A stretch of 64,000 nt of DNA from Phanerodontia chrysosporium. Its lineage: Eukaryota > Basidiomycota > Agaricomycetes > Polyporales > Phanerochaetaceae. Position numbers and translations under genes: made by a program. The notes under the pieces are model-generated. The model worked only from the letters and a program-made list of their open reading frames with translations, was not told the DNA's origin and made no database searches. The first letter of the stretch is position 1. Each line of letters starts with the position of its first letter. Shown in pieces: positions 13,335-23,288 of the stretch. Location: the NCBI GenBank assembly GCA_001910725.1, contig MJGA01000014.1, forward strand, positions 186,001 through 250,000, read 5' to 3'.

Positions 13335-14416
13335 ATGGCTACCACACAACAGCGGGCCCCGGAACTGCACAACGAGGTGACAAAAAGCCCCAGCGCGGCG
13401 GCTCTAAGTCGTCCGGAAAGCTTCGCGGTCTCCCAAAAGACAGCCCGGAGGTCAGGCTGTCCAAGACTGTTAGCTGGATCCTCCGCCACGGCGCAGAGCA
13501 GGAGGGCGTTGAACTGCGCCCCGATGGCTACGCCCGCGTCCAGGACTTGGTAAGTTGCATGTGGCTATCCGGTCAGCTAGTTCTGAGGCTCGGGGAAGTA
13601 GCTGGATCGACCGAAGCTGAAGGACATGACCCTCGAGGCGCTGCAAGACATGGTGCAGAAGGACGCGAAGACGCGCTTCTCCCTCATCCAAGAGCCTGAC
13701 CCTAAAAGCGGGTCCCCGGAGCCGATATGGTGGATAAGAGCCAACCAAGGGCATTCCATGAAGGTCGGTTCCGAAACTGTTGTGTCCAGCCTCGACTCAC
13801 CATGCATCAGAATGTCAAACTCGACCTTCAACCTATCAACAATGTTTCGGATATCCCGACGGGTATCGCCGTGCATGGGACCAATGAGCAAGCCTGGAAA
13901 CTCATCAGTGCGTCGCTGCGCCACACCGGCCATCTTACACGCTCACAGTAGGGAACATAGAGACGCAAGGACTGAGCAAGATGAAACGCAATCACATTCA
14001 TCTTGCTCAAGGCGTGCCCGGCTCCGGTGTCATCAGCGGTACATCTATTTTATCATTTCTCATGCACCATCTCAATATGTCTTCCAGGCATGCGTGGCTC
14101 CGCCAGTGTCCTCATATATGTCGACGTGCAGAAAGCCCTCGACGCTGGCATCAAGTTCTTCCTTTCTGCCAACGGCGTGGTTCTCACGGAAGGCGACGAC
14201 TCTGGCATCCTGCGGCCCGAGTTCTTCCTCCGGGTAACGGACAAGAAAGGCAACGAGCTGACGGGCTGGAGGGCCGAGAGCACGACCTCGTCGACAGGAC
14301 AGCCAGCTGCTGTCTTGCAGGCTGAAGGGTCTACATTGGCTGTGGACGCAGCCGGTGAGACTGGCGCGAATGCTGTCTCTGATGTCCAAGAGAAGGCAGC
14401 AAAACTGTCCTTATGA
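13335..14416 (+). CDS. TPT1: tRNA 2'-phosphotransferase TPT1 (one frameshift)
   Basis: This enzyme uses NAD+ to remove the 2'-phosphate left at the splice junction of ligated tRNAs. Exons are 13335-13549, 13602-13763, 13811-13907, 13952-14038 and 14088-14416, about 296 aa. Family blocks are in order: VRLSKTVSWILRHGAEQEGV, WWIRANQGHSMK, IPTGIAVHGTNEQAWKLI, GLSKMKRNHIHLAQGVPGSG, SASVLIYVDVQKALDAGIKF and SANGVVLTEGDDSGILRPEF. These contain the conserved Arg-His-Arg-Arg set expected of Tpt1. MATTQQRAP and the following TAQRGDKKPQRGG lie in different frames; one C is missing from the run at 13357-13360. The C-terminal 50 residues are not conserved. Confidence 0.85.
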
Positions 14417-14647
14417 GCATTTCTCTCATGATGTTATAGCAATGCTATCTCACTTGCTATGTCACGATATCCTGCTTCGAACGCGCCAGATAGAACGAAG
14501 TGGCAGATTGAGGTGGTAGGTTCATCATCATCAGGGGATGGCATATATCTATAGTTGCAATCAAGATATAGTACTGCGCTAAATATGTTCCTAGCAAGTT
14601 ATATGACTAGATCTTGCGTTCGACTAATGAAACCATAGATTGTCAGT
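14417..14647. other. TPT1 3' flank
   Basis: This is an AT-rich stretch without a gene. It ends with the presumed splice acceptor and branch site (CTGAC, minus strand) of the minimal repeat unit that begins at 14648. Confidence 0.4.
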
Positions 14648-14870
14648 GAGGCGCATGTCGTTTTCCCTCTGATGAGGGGACCACGTAAAGGTCCGCGCCC
14701 ATCCTCCAGGAAGCCCGACGGCATCACCAAGAGCGCGAAGCCCCAGGGAAAGGTCCACGTCTTCCCACGACGAGGACGAGAAGAGGCCGGTATTTATATG
14801 TTCTGGTCGACGCGTCTGTCTAAGCCACGCTTCCCGTTGTTGAAGGTCAACACGACCGCGCGCTACAGAG
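14640..14870 (-). ncRNA. Minimal copy (unit D) of the structured-intron repeat family
   Basis: On the minus strand, an upstream block with ACGCGTCGAC and CGTGGCTTAG (14805-14855) is followed by the TATA-like box ATATAAATACC (14788-14798). About 90 bases later comes the structured motif at 14648-14703. In RNA sense it reads GGGCGC (P1), then GACC/GGTC closing a TTTACGT loop (P2), CCCTC/GAGGG with loop ATCA (P3), GAAAACGAC and GCGCCT (P1'). The GGGATAAGTA element found in the other copies is missing here. A CTGAC branch-like site and a CATTAG acceptor follow. No coding potential is seen. It is the most divergent copy and therefore informative for covariation. Confidence 0.5.
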
Positions 14871-15130
14871 GCTTCCGTGCGCCCAGGCGGTGGACCGGCG
14901 ACAAGGTGGGCTGTAAAAAGTCTTTATTTACGGCCGTCGCTGCAATGTGCGAGGCTGTTGTGTCTTACGAAGTGAACTATCTGTTTACCTTCGTATGAGG
15001 AGAAATGGCCGGACGGGTGGCGGTGCGTGGCATCCACCGGACGTGTGCATGGGCGCTCCGAGGTCTGTGGGTCCAGGATTATTGACGCCAACGTCACCGT
15101 GACTTCCGCTCTCGCCGCACGACATCCGAC

Positions 15131-16721
15131 ATGGCAGAAGAGAGGTACGTTCCTATGGTCTCTACTGTGAGACGTTCCCTACGCTCACAATATACTACAC
15201 CTACACAGAAAAGAAGAATGCAGGGCTGCGTTTCCTCAGCCGGGTCTGAACGGAGTCATCGCCTCGATCAGCGACAGGCGTACGGCGAATTCGCTCGTGC
15301 CAATTGGTCGCCTTCCTCCAGAACTCCTTGTCGCGGTGTTCTGGCTATATCTTGGCGACCAACCAATAGCCACGCGCTGGGCATCACGGTCGATGTCTAG
15401 CAGACGTTCCCGGGACAAGGTCAAAGATCCACGTGTAGTGCTATCACACGTATGTCACCAGTGGCGATCCGTCTGCTTGGGCTCCCCAAGGTTCTGGTGC
15501 GAGGTGGACGCTACCTCAGAATTTTGGACTCGTGAGATCCTCGCCAGGTCACACAAGCTTCCGCTTGCAGTCCTTATCACGGAGGCCCGAAAACAAGCCT
15601 CTTCCGAGCGCATGAGCACTCGACTCGCGCTGGAAGAGCTACCGCGTATCACTTCCTTGAGATTTGCTCACTCTAACTTCAACTCATACGACTACAAGCT
15701 AAAAGACGTCGTCGCGCCCGTCCTCGACGCCCTCTGCCTGTACAGCACAATCGGCGACCCTCCGAGGCTATCCTTCCCAAGCCTGACGCGCCTAGACTTC
15801 CGGGGCTGCTACGGCTTTACCTGGGACGCTACACACCCTATTTTCGCACCGAGCCTCGTGCACCTGGACATCCGCAATGCGAACATCCACACGGTTGCGA
15901 GCCTCGCGCTGCTCCTCGACATCCTGCGCACCATGCCAGCGCTGCAGACGCTGCGGCTCGACGACGTCCTCCCGACGGGACGCCTCCCGCCGGCGCCCGC
16001 CGCATCCGAGGACCGCCTCGCCCTCCCCGCCCTGCGCGCCCTCACGCTCGGCGCCCCCGCGAACAGCGCTGCGGTCTTCCTGCAGCACGTCTCCCTGCCA
16101 GCGCACGCCGCGCTTGCGCTCGAGCTGCCCGACTGGTCCGCGGGCGAGCTCTCGGAGCGGCTCGCACCCGCCCTTCGTGCACGCTACGCACGCCGCCCGC
16201 TGCACGCCGTACACTGCAGCGCGTCCTCCTGGCGCGCCTGGGCCGCGCCGCACCCCGCAGAACGCCTGAGCCACATCGCGGACCCGCCGGCACTGCGCGT
16301 CGCGTACAAGTACGCACTCGACGGCGATGCGCCCGAGCCGTTCAGCCTGCCCGCGGCGCTCTGCACGCTCTTCGCTGCCGATGCGCAGCACCCGCTCGAG
16401 CACGCTATGGTCGGCGACGCGCACCTGCTTGCGCGCCGCCAGGACTGGGCGTCCCTCCTTGACGCTCTGCCAAACCTCGCCGAACTCGCGGTCGAGCGGC
16501 CGGTGTGCGGGGTGCTCGCGGTTGCGCTCACCCCGCGCAGTATGGGCCGGGAACAGGAAGTGGTGTGTAACGCACCCGGTTTGCGGACGCTCGTGCTGCT
16601 GGGCGCAGACGTGCAGCCAAAAGGGTCGAGCAAGGTGTCAAAGCTGTGCGCGATGCTCCAGAAACGGGCGAAGCTCGAACACCCTCTAGCGCGCCTGGTC
16701 GTCTGTGAGTGTGAAGGCTAG
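15131..16721 (+). CDS. F-box domain protein
   Basis: This is a typical mushroom F-box protein, expected to act as substrate adaptor of an SCF ubiquitin ligase; its target is unknown. A 14-base first exon (15131-15144, MAEER) is joined to 15209-16721 by a GTACGT...CACAG intron, giving 508 aa. The F-box reads VPIGRLPPELLVAVFWLYLG through VLSHVCHQWRSVCLGSPRFW. The rest resembles degenerate leucine-rich repeats (PSLTRLDFRGCYGF, PSLVHLDIRNANIHTVASLA, LQTLRLDDVL). Without the small first exon the frame has no ATG before the F-box, which supports the model. The 3' half is strongly GC-rich with long overlapping open frames in all other frames; those are shadows. Confidence 0.8.
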
Positions 16722-17005
16722 AACAGGAAGACATTCAGGAGCTTCAGAGTATGGTGACTGTAGTCGAGCAAGAGTAGCTGGAGACTGCGAGCCTCGAATA
16801 TGTTGATAGCACGGATATTCCTAGGTAAGCGTCAAAGTTACGACGCTTAAAAACGAAAGGAAGGGAAAAGGTGGCGTGGATGCGGACAATGTGGTGACTT
16901 AATCACAAACAGCCCACGCAGGCAGTCGCTCTGAACTGGTGGCTTGTGTCACTCGAGATGCATTCCATTGGACAGCGCGCACGCAGAGCGATCTACCAAT
17001 ACACC
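16722..17005. other. Convergent 3' ends
   Basis: 284 bases between two convergent stop codons; nothing recognised. Confidence 0.5.
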
Positions 17006-18339
17006 CTATGCGACGCCTTTGGACGGCTTGCCCGCGTTCGCCTTGTCTGCAGCGACGTTCTTCGTGAGCTTGCCCTGCTCCTCGGCGAGCTTGCTCTCGA
17101 GGTCCGACGCATCGTCGCCCTTTGCCTTCGCCTGCGCGATCTAAATCCGCCGGTGAGCCATTCTGCACATCCTTCCCCATACACACAGAGCAGAGGGGGG
17201 ACGCACCTTGATGTTCAGCACCTGGACCTCGCCCGTGAGCTTCAGGACCTTGTTCTTCGTCTTGCCGACCGCGAGCGCATCGGCCGCCGCGCCGCTCGCC
17301 GCGTCGATCTGGGGATTGAACTCGCTCGTCTCGGCATCCTCGGCGGCCTCGCGCATGCTGTTCATCGCGTCAAGCACGTCGGACGACACGTCCGCGAGGT
17401 CGGTGTTCGCAAAGGGATCGACGAACACCGCGTTCGCCTCCGCCTGTGCGTTCCCGCCGACACCGTCGCTGATCTGGAACTGAGCGTAGCTACGAGCCAA
17501 GGTCAGCGAAATTGTATGCAGAAGTGAGTCATGGGGTGGGGCGCGCACTCGAGCTCCTTGAAATTCGCTGCGGTCTGCCCCACGGCGTCGGCGTTCGCAG
17601 CAGTCGTGGCGGTGGCGGCGGGTGCAGCGCTGGTCTTGGTGCTCGCGGGCTTGGTGATGGAGGCGGAGGAGGCTGCGGCCCCGCTCGACGAGGCGACACC
17701 CTTCGAGGGCTTGCCGGCGTTAGCCTTGTCCGTCGCGATGTTCTTGCTCAGCTTCGTCTGCTCCTCATCAAGCTTGCTCTCCAGATCAGAGGTGTCGCTG
17801 CCCTTGGCTTTGGCCTGCGCGATCTACGCCACCTTTGAGCACCATATGCGTGGAAAATAGTGAGCGCGTACCTTGATATTCAGTATTTGCACCTCGCCGG
17901 TGAGCTTGAGCACCTTGTTCTTGATCTTCCCGACCTGAAGAGCGTCCGCATCTGCGCCGCTGGCGGCATCAATTTGCGGGTTGAAATCGCTCGTTTCCGC
18001 ATCCTCTGCGGCCTCGCGCATGCTGTTCATCGCGTCCAGGACGTCCGATGAGACTGTCGCGAGATCCGTTCCCGCGAAGGGATCGACAAAGACAACGTTG
18101 GCCTCTGCCTGTGCGTTACCGCCTACACCATCCGAGATCTGGAACTGGTCGTAACTGGTGCAATGGATCAGTCTCCCATCCACATGGGTGAAGTTAGTCA
18201 AGCACGTACGATAGCTCCTTGAAGTTCGCCGCAGATTGGGAAACAACACGTTTCGCACGAATAGGTGCAGCACCGACACCCGCGAGCACAGCCGCGGCAG
18301 ACAGAAGAATAACAGGAACAAGGCTAAAGCGCGCCATGG
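17006..18339 (-). CDS. Secreted protein with a tandemly duplicated domain
   Basis: This is a secreted protein of a family common in wood-decay mushrooms, of unknown function. Exons are 18210-18339, 17872-18154, 17549-17823, 17207-17489 and 17006-17140, about 368 aa. A signal peptide (MARFSLVPVILL...VLAGVGAAP) precedes two copies of one module. Each module has NFKEL, QFQISDGVGGNAQAEAN, VDPFAxTDLA, MNSMREAAEDAETS, FNPQIDAASGA, KNKVLKLTGEVQ and a Lys/Glu/Asp helix (IAQAKAKG...DLESKL). An Ala/Ser/Thr linker joins them (SSSGAAASSASITKPAS). Introns sit at the same two places in both modules, so the duplication copied exons with introns. The signal-peptide exon needs one extra base near 18300 to stay in frame. 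Confidence 0.75.
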
Positions 18340-18527
18340 GAAGGTTGGCAAAAGGTTAGAGTCGCCAACGGAGAGACGAAAAATGTATGTCGCAAGCGAC
18401 GGCAGAGCTGCTAGCAGCGTGCAGGAGATAGGAATGCACCAGGCAACGAGCGTAGATGAGAAGACCGTCAAGGCCGAGAGGAAGAAGGAAAGAAAGAGAA
18501 AGGGAGGGTGAGGGGTGGTTCACCGCG

Positions 18528-18543
18528 ATACGCGTTTTATGCA
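18528..18543 (-). promoter_or_regulatory. TATA box of the duplicated secreted-protein gene
   Basis: The minus strand reads GCATAAAACGCG about 190 bases before the start codon, followed by a C/T-rich stretch. This is the expected arrangement for a well-expressed secreted-protein gene in these fungi. Confidence 0.45.
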
Positions 18544-19740
18544 GGGGGTGATGCGCGAAGGGCGGCTCACTATCCTTGGCATCAGAACATGCGAGGAGCG
18601 GCCCGCCTTGTTCTGCCTTTCGGCCGCCGGCTGTAGTTATGGGTGCTTGTGTATCTGTTGTTGATGAGCTATGCGCGCACGAGAGCTTCCGTGGGCCGTC
18701 TCCAGACGTCACGAGTACACCTAGGCCGAGTCAAGTGGATGAATGCAGAATATACGAATTGTATGCGTCACTTACAGCCCATTTTGAACCCAAACTTACA
18801 TCGCGCAGTCCGCACCATCGGCTGCCCATGCAGCTTCGTCTGCCTGTCGGCATGGAGACGACACCATCATACAAATTAGCAGCAGCATCGTGAACCCGGA
18901 GGCAGGAGGTAGAGCTTTTGCACATTATACCTGACTGTGCACTTCCGTCAGCGCGGAGTAGTCCAGATTAGTAGGACAAATGACACATTAGAACTTACAG
19001 ATCCACTGCATTCATGGCTGATGACCTAGGTTCTTATCCCCGCATTCATCTGTCTCTGAGGTCTGAGGGGTGGCAGACGCGCTCGACGCGTCTCCTGAAG
19101 CCACGTTCTCCGTTTTGCACGACGGCCGCGTGCCGCCGATTCGACTCTCAAGTGTGACTGACAACAGAAGAGCGAGAAATGGCTCAAACGCGGCCTTGAT
19201 GTCGCAGGATCTGAGGCTGTAGGGGCAGAAAGAGAGTCATGAGAGATTGAGATCGTTGAGAACGGTGCGCATCTGTCCAACAGGCATCATCTCTTTCGAG
19301 GTTCAAGCTTTGGTACTACAATTTCGCTGGAGATTAAGCGCTGCTCGAAGTCATGCATACGTACTAGCTTGAGCGGGCAAGACGCGAGAGCGCGCAAACC
19401 ATGGACGATGATTGGGACCCAAATTCAAATTGTGATGCGCCGTGATGCGCCGTTCGCGCCAGAAGAATGCCAACATTCACGCTCATCATGAGATGTTCTG
19501 GTGCTGCTATCTCAGTTGCAGGCAGTGTGATCATGCGGCATAGGCACGCCTCAAGAAAGGTTCAGGTCTCCTTCCGGAGTCGTACCAACGCAGATCCACT
19601 GGACATGCGGACAGCTTCTGCGGTGATGTCCTGGGTGGCACTCTCAAGAGTCTCGTCCTTTGTCCCTCAGGAGGCCTTTAAGTCTCTTCCACTGACTCTC
19701 CCACCACCTCCTCCTCCACCACCACCACCACCCCCACGAG
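18544..19740. other. Intergenic with orphan repeat-family promoter and CCACCA microsatellite
   Basis: No gene is recognised. The stretch holds the orphan promoter block at 19029-19130 (separate entry) and a (CCA/CCT)n run of about 40 bases at 19697-19737 just before the SET-protein start. The open frame covering that run is low complexity only. Confidence 0.5.
19029..19130 (-). promoter_or_regulatory. Orphan promoter block of the structured-intron repeat family (unit E)
   Basis: The minus strand reads CGTGGCTTCAGGAGACGCGT followed at once by CGAGCGCGTC, nearly the same as the block upstream of units A, B and D. It is then followed by GGGGATAAGAACC, where the TATA-like box sits in the other units. 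No structured motif follows within 500 bases, so this may be a decayed or truncated unit. Confidence 0.4.
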
Positions 19741-21197
19741 ATGGACACAGTGCAGAGCACCGCAGCATCCACCAATGCCGAGAGCCTGAAGCTAGAGGTG
19801 ATCGTTTTCTAGCTGTATGCGACTGTATGCCTAATCAGCATATGGCGAGCCTAGGGAAACAGCCTCTTCATGGCAAAAGACTACGAGGGCGCCGCTAGGT
19901 GCTACACCGACGCAATGCAACTAGATCCCTTAGAGCCTAATTATCCTCTCAACCGATGTTTCGCGTACCTCAAACTCAAACGGTCAGCTCTCTCTCCTAC
20001 TGCGTCCGGCGATAGGCTGTTTATACAACAATCAGGTGGGCCGATGCGGAAAAGGACGCAAGCACAGTGCTAGCCCAGGACAGCAAGAACCTGAAAGCCT
20101 TGTATAGGCGGAGCCTTGCGAGAAAGGCGCAGGAAAACTTTTCAGGTGCTCGTGCAGGTGTGCTGTGGTCTTTGATTCCCCGGAAGCACTAATTTCACAC
20201 AATATTCAGACCTCTTCTCATTCGCCGATGCCGGTGGCGACCTGAAGACTGTCTTTGAAGAGATGACCGCCGTTGCCGCAGCAGAGTCAGATGCAGTCAT
20301 CCGTTCGCTCGACACTCCAGCATGCGGCTTCCGAATTGCGCCCTGCGCAGGCCGCGGCCTGGGCATGTTCGCCACGCGCTCGTTCGTCCGCGGAGACCTC
20401 ATCCTGGCAGAAAAGCCGTTGTACACCGCCCTGGGCACGCAACCCCGCGACATCGTCGCCGCAGTCGACGAGCTCCCGGACGACGCATACGCGCAGCTCA
20501 TGCAGCTGCACGACAGCCAGGACGCGCAGGGCACAAAGGACATCATCGGCGTGCACGCCACGAACGCGCTCGCGATCAGCAAGAGCACGTCCATCCTCTG
20601 CCTGCGGCTCTCGCGCGCGAACCACTCGTGCGCGCCGAACGCGGGCTTCGCGTGGCACGCCGAGAGCGGCACCGCACGGCTGTATGCGCTCTGCGCCATC
20701 GCGCCTGGCGCGGAGCTCTTCCACACGTACGTCCGCACAGCGGGTGCGACGCGCGAGGAGCGCGCCGCGCGGCTCGCGCTCCTCGGGTTCGTGTGCGCGT
20801 GCCCCGTGTGCACGCTGCCCGAGCCCGCGGCCCGAGAGAGCGACCGGCGCCGCCGCGAGATCGGCCGTCTCTGGCGCACGAGCACGGACATCCGCTTGCG
20901 CGGGCCGCGGAGCGCGTCGAGGCGAGTGCGCGCGGCGTGCGCCTCCTGCGCGAGGAGGGCCTCCACAGCGACGCGGACGGGTTCACTGTCGACGCGGCGA
21001 TCATGAGTGTGTACCATAGCGACTGGGCGTCCGCGAAGTACTGGGCTCTCGAGACGTACAAGGCGCGTGTGGAGCAGTTCGGGGGAGATTGTGGGGAGCG
21101 GACGACGACAGTCACCATGAAGAAGCTCTTATGCAACCCGCGGGGAATGGATGTCGCTGGAAAGGGAAAGAAGAAGAAGCTGTTGACTCGGCTGTGA
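19741..21197 (+). CDS. TPR-SET domain protein, SMYD-like (one frameshift)
   Basis: This is a putative protein-lysine methyltransferase. Exons are 19741-19797, 19855-19982, 20036-20157 and 20210-21197, about 431 aa. An N-terminal TPR pair (EGNSLFMAKDYEGAARCYTD, NLKALYRRSLARKAQ) precedes a SET domain: GRGLGMFATRSFVRGDLILA, LSRANHSCAPNAGFAWH (NHSC core), ALCAIAPGAELFHTYV and the Cys cluster CACPVC. A MYND finger is not seen. After GRLWRTSTDI the frame shifts; ARAAERVEASARGVRLLREE and DWASAKYWALETYK continue it, so one C is missing near 20892. Substrate unknown; nuclear or cytosolic location cannot be decided from sequence. Confidence 0.75.
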
Positions 21198-21377
21198 CAG
21201 CGCATGTTAGACTTGAACTAGTGAAGGAAATTTGTACAATGTCATACCTCGTCAGTGATACTTTTGCTCATCATCGGGATCCACCACCAGAAAATAAGGT
21301 ATTGTAGACGACCTGTGAGCATTTTGAAGTTCAGGCAATTTCATCAGAGAAGCTGCATGAGAACAATAGGTACCAAG

Positions 21378-22030
21378 AGAGCGCGCGTTGGTTTCGCTCT
21401 GTCGAGTTACTTATCCCAGAGACCACGGAAAGGTCTACGCCCGTCCTCCGAGAAGACCAGACGACCGCTCCAGGGGAGGAGGCAGTGACGCCGCAGTGCG
21501 GACAGAAACCAGGCCCTGACACCCTATGCGCGCCCAGGCAGGGCGCGGAGGGGTGCAGACGTCGCCCAAGGCAGGTCGACGCCAGCGGGCACGAAGCGCG
21601 ACGCACCGAGTGTCCGCGGGCGGAGCACTCGGCGGGCCATGGAACCAATTGCCAGCGACGCCCCGGCCGCATGGCGGGAACGAACCGCGACAGGAACGCC
21701 AGCACGGCCTAGGAGAAGGCGCGGCCGACCCCCTGCACAATGCTCAGCGCGTCTCCAGGGGGCATCGCACTCGAGCAAGCCAGGCACTGAGACAGCGGCA
21801 ACCAGCTGCAGCGCAGCCGGTCGCTCGTGATCTGCCAAGTTCGAGGTCAGCATCGAGAACAACAGAGAGCACGGACGGATGACTTGCCGTAAACACTGCT
21901 TAGGGCACAAAGCCCAGGAGAGAGCAAGGTAGAGAGGTGGAAGAGGTGAGGACTGCTGAAGGGAAGGGCGAGAGGATGCCCCGGTATTTGTACGCTTTGG
22001 CCCACGGGCGGTTCACGCGCTCGACACATC
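21378..22030 (-). ncRNA. Repeat unit A1, putative spliced noncoding transcript
   Basis: Minus strand. An ACGCGT-type upstream block and GCGCGT lie near 22010-22050. The TATA-like box GTACAAATACC is at 21983-21993, followed by CT-rich sequence. An intron-like segment (GTGCGATG...CTCCTAG) corresponds to one in A2. The structured motif is at 21378-21446: GACC/GGTC with TTTCCGT loop, then TCTGGGATAAGTA, a CTCTG/CAGAG pair around it, GCGAAACCAAC, and a P1 partner GCGCGCTC. A 38-codon open frame at 21524-21640 (MARRVLRPRTLGASRF...) differs from the A2 copy by one residue; it may be real or incidental. Confidence 0.5.
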
Positions 22031-22439
22031 TGCCAGGTCACGCGTTTCGTTGATGAACACGACCCCCGGCCGCAGGGCTTCCGCCGATGGGCAAATATCG
22101 AGCGCCCGTCGGCGACGATCGCTGACGGCAGGGAGTTCGATCCCATGCACGAAAATCGCCCTTAGTTCGCGTCGCCGCCTTTTGAGGAGAAAAAACGGAC
22201 TTGCAATGAAGAAGGTCGCCGTTACCGTTGCCACTGGGATGCCTCCATAGCGAGAAGCGTCCCTGCTGTGATGCAAGCTGACTCCGCGCAACATAGGAGC
22301 AAGCTGAACTTGGACCGCGGAGGCTTTGAAGCGACAGTTCGACGCTTTGACGACTGCTGGAGTCCTGCAGTGCTCCGTCGGGAAGACTTCCGGTGTGCGC
22401 GTAGGTGTTGGGATGTCGGGACAGCGCTCGATCTTCGCC

Positions 22440-22967
22440 CACAACCGGAGCGTCGCGGCGGGGAGCGATCGTGTTGACCGTCGTTCAACAGCGCGACGCG
22501 TGACCTGTTTCGACGCGTCGAGCGCGTTAGCGCCCGTCCCGAAACATACAAATACCTTGCTCACCTCTCGTCATTGTCTCCTCAGCTTCTTCCCTCCGTC
22601 GTCTCCAAAGTGCGTCCTGGCCTTTCTCTCCTATGCGTCTTCGCTCACTGACTAGCTCTCTTGTAGGATCGACCTCGTCTCGACGCTCTGAGCAGGCGGC
22701 GCTGGCGTCCCGGATGTCCACACCCCCCTTGTTTCACAGCTGCCTGCATCGGATGTCCACACCCCCCTTGTTTTACAGCTGCCTGCATCGGATGTCCACA
22801 CCCCCCTTGTTTTCAGCTGCCTCGTCGGACGCCAGTGCTGCCTGCCCAGGTACGTATTCCCGGGGGACGAGCGTGGACCTTTACGTGGTCTCCGGGATAA
22901 GTAACCCTCGGTGCGCACTGCGGTGCGCTCGAGGGCGAAACCAACACACGCTCCTGACACTATTCAG
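22440..22967 (+). ncRNA. Repeat unit B1, putative spliced noncoding transcript with structured last intron
   Basis: Plus strand. The promoter has GTGTTGACCGTCGTTCAAC, GACGCGTGACCTG and CGACGCGTCGAGCGCGT (22460-22530), then ATACAAATACC (22546-22556). A first intron runs from GTGCGTCC (about 22610) to CTCTTGTAG (about 22667). Exon 2 contains three 39-base repeats (22712-22825). A strong donor CCCAG/GTACGTATT at 22850 opens a 118-base intron ending CTGACACTATTCAG at 22967. Within it, 22869-22953 folds as P1 GAGCGTG/CACGCTC, P2 GACC/GGTC and a long P3 hairpin, with GGGATAAGTA and GAAACCAAC in the junction. No conserved open frame is seen. Confidence 0.5.
22712..22825 (+). repeat. 39-base tandem repeat, three copies, in unit B1
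   Basis: Each copy runs from GGATGTCCACACCCCCCTTG through TTTTACAGCTGCCTGCATC, with small changes; the last copy is cut short after TTTTCAGCTGCC. The equivalent array has three copies in B2 (43520-43620) and two in B3 (45714-45784). Each copy ends its T-rich part with a splice-acceptor-like (T)nACAG. Confidence 0.85.
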
Positions 22968-23288
22968 TTTGCGCCTCAGTGTGAGTCATGAGCTTCGATG
23001 ATATTCATCGTTCTATGCTTACCGTAGAATCTAACAATACACAGTGTGCTTGCCACCATTCATGACTTGGTCAGACTGCGCTAGAGCCTTGCAACTTTCA
23101 CGATCTGCGCGCATGTCAGCCTATAATGACGTTGATATTACTATCTGAAGGGCATGATGCGAACGTCACCACTCTTGGTTCACCTGACATGACCTCGGAC
23201 GTGCTCGGACCATGGACATGGATATAGTACCCCAGATTTCGCTACATATACAAATACGAATACATACAGGACGAACCATTTTGTGGGT
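22968..23288. other. Spacer between unit B1 and lipase 1
   Basis: About 320 bases with no gene. It shares scattered short matches with the spacer at 42889-43355, as expected for a diverged duplicate. Confidence 0.5.

Noticed and set aside
14648..14703. Hammerhead ribozyme (CTCTGATGAGGGG on the plus strand of unit D)
   Set aside because: The CTGATGA string is the complement of the P3 hairpin in this copy only; no GAAA and cleavage-site arrangement follows, and other copies lack it.
17006..18339. Two separate tandem secreted-protein genes
   Set aside because: Only the first module has a start and signal peptide; the linker exon joins the second in phase through proper splice sites.
19467..19898. 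A 143-codon open frame with a poly-Pro run
   Set aside because: It overlaps the start and first intron of the TPR-SET gene in another frame and is made of a CCA/CCT microsatellite.
22125..22150. tRNA B box (GGAGTTCGATCCC) between A1 and B1
   Set aside because: No A box or cloverleaf can be drawn, and the duplicate at 44.1-44.2 kb does not keep it.
22869..22953. Thiamine pyrophosphate riboswitch in the structured intron
   Set aside because: The conserved CTGAGA core is missing and the helix order does not fit, although GGATAA is suggestive.
21378..22967. LTR retrotransposon or SINE
   Set aside because: No target-site duplication, polymerase III boxes, integrase or reverse transcriptase are seen, and the units have TATA boxes and splice sites.
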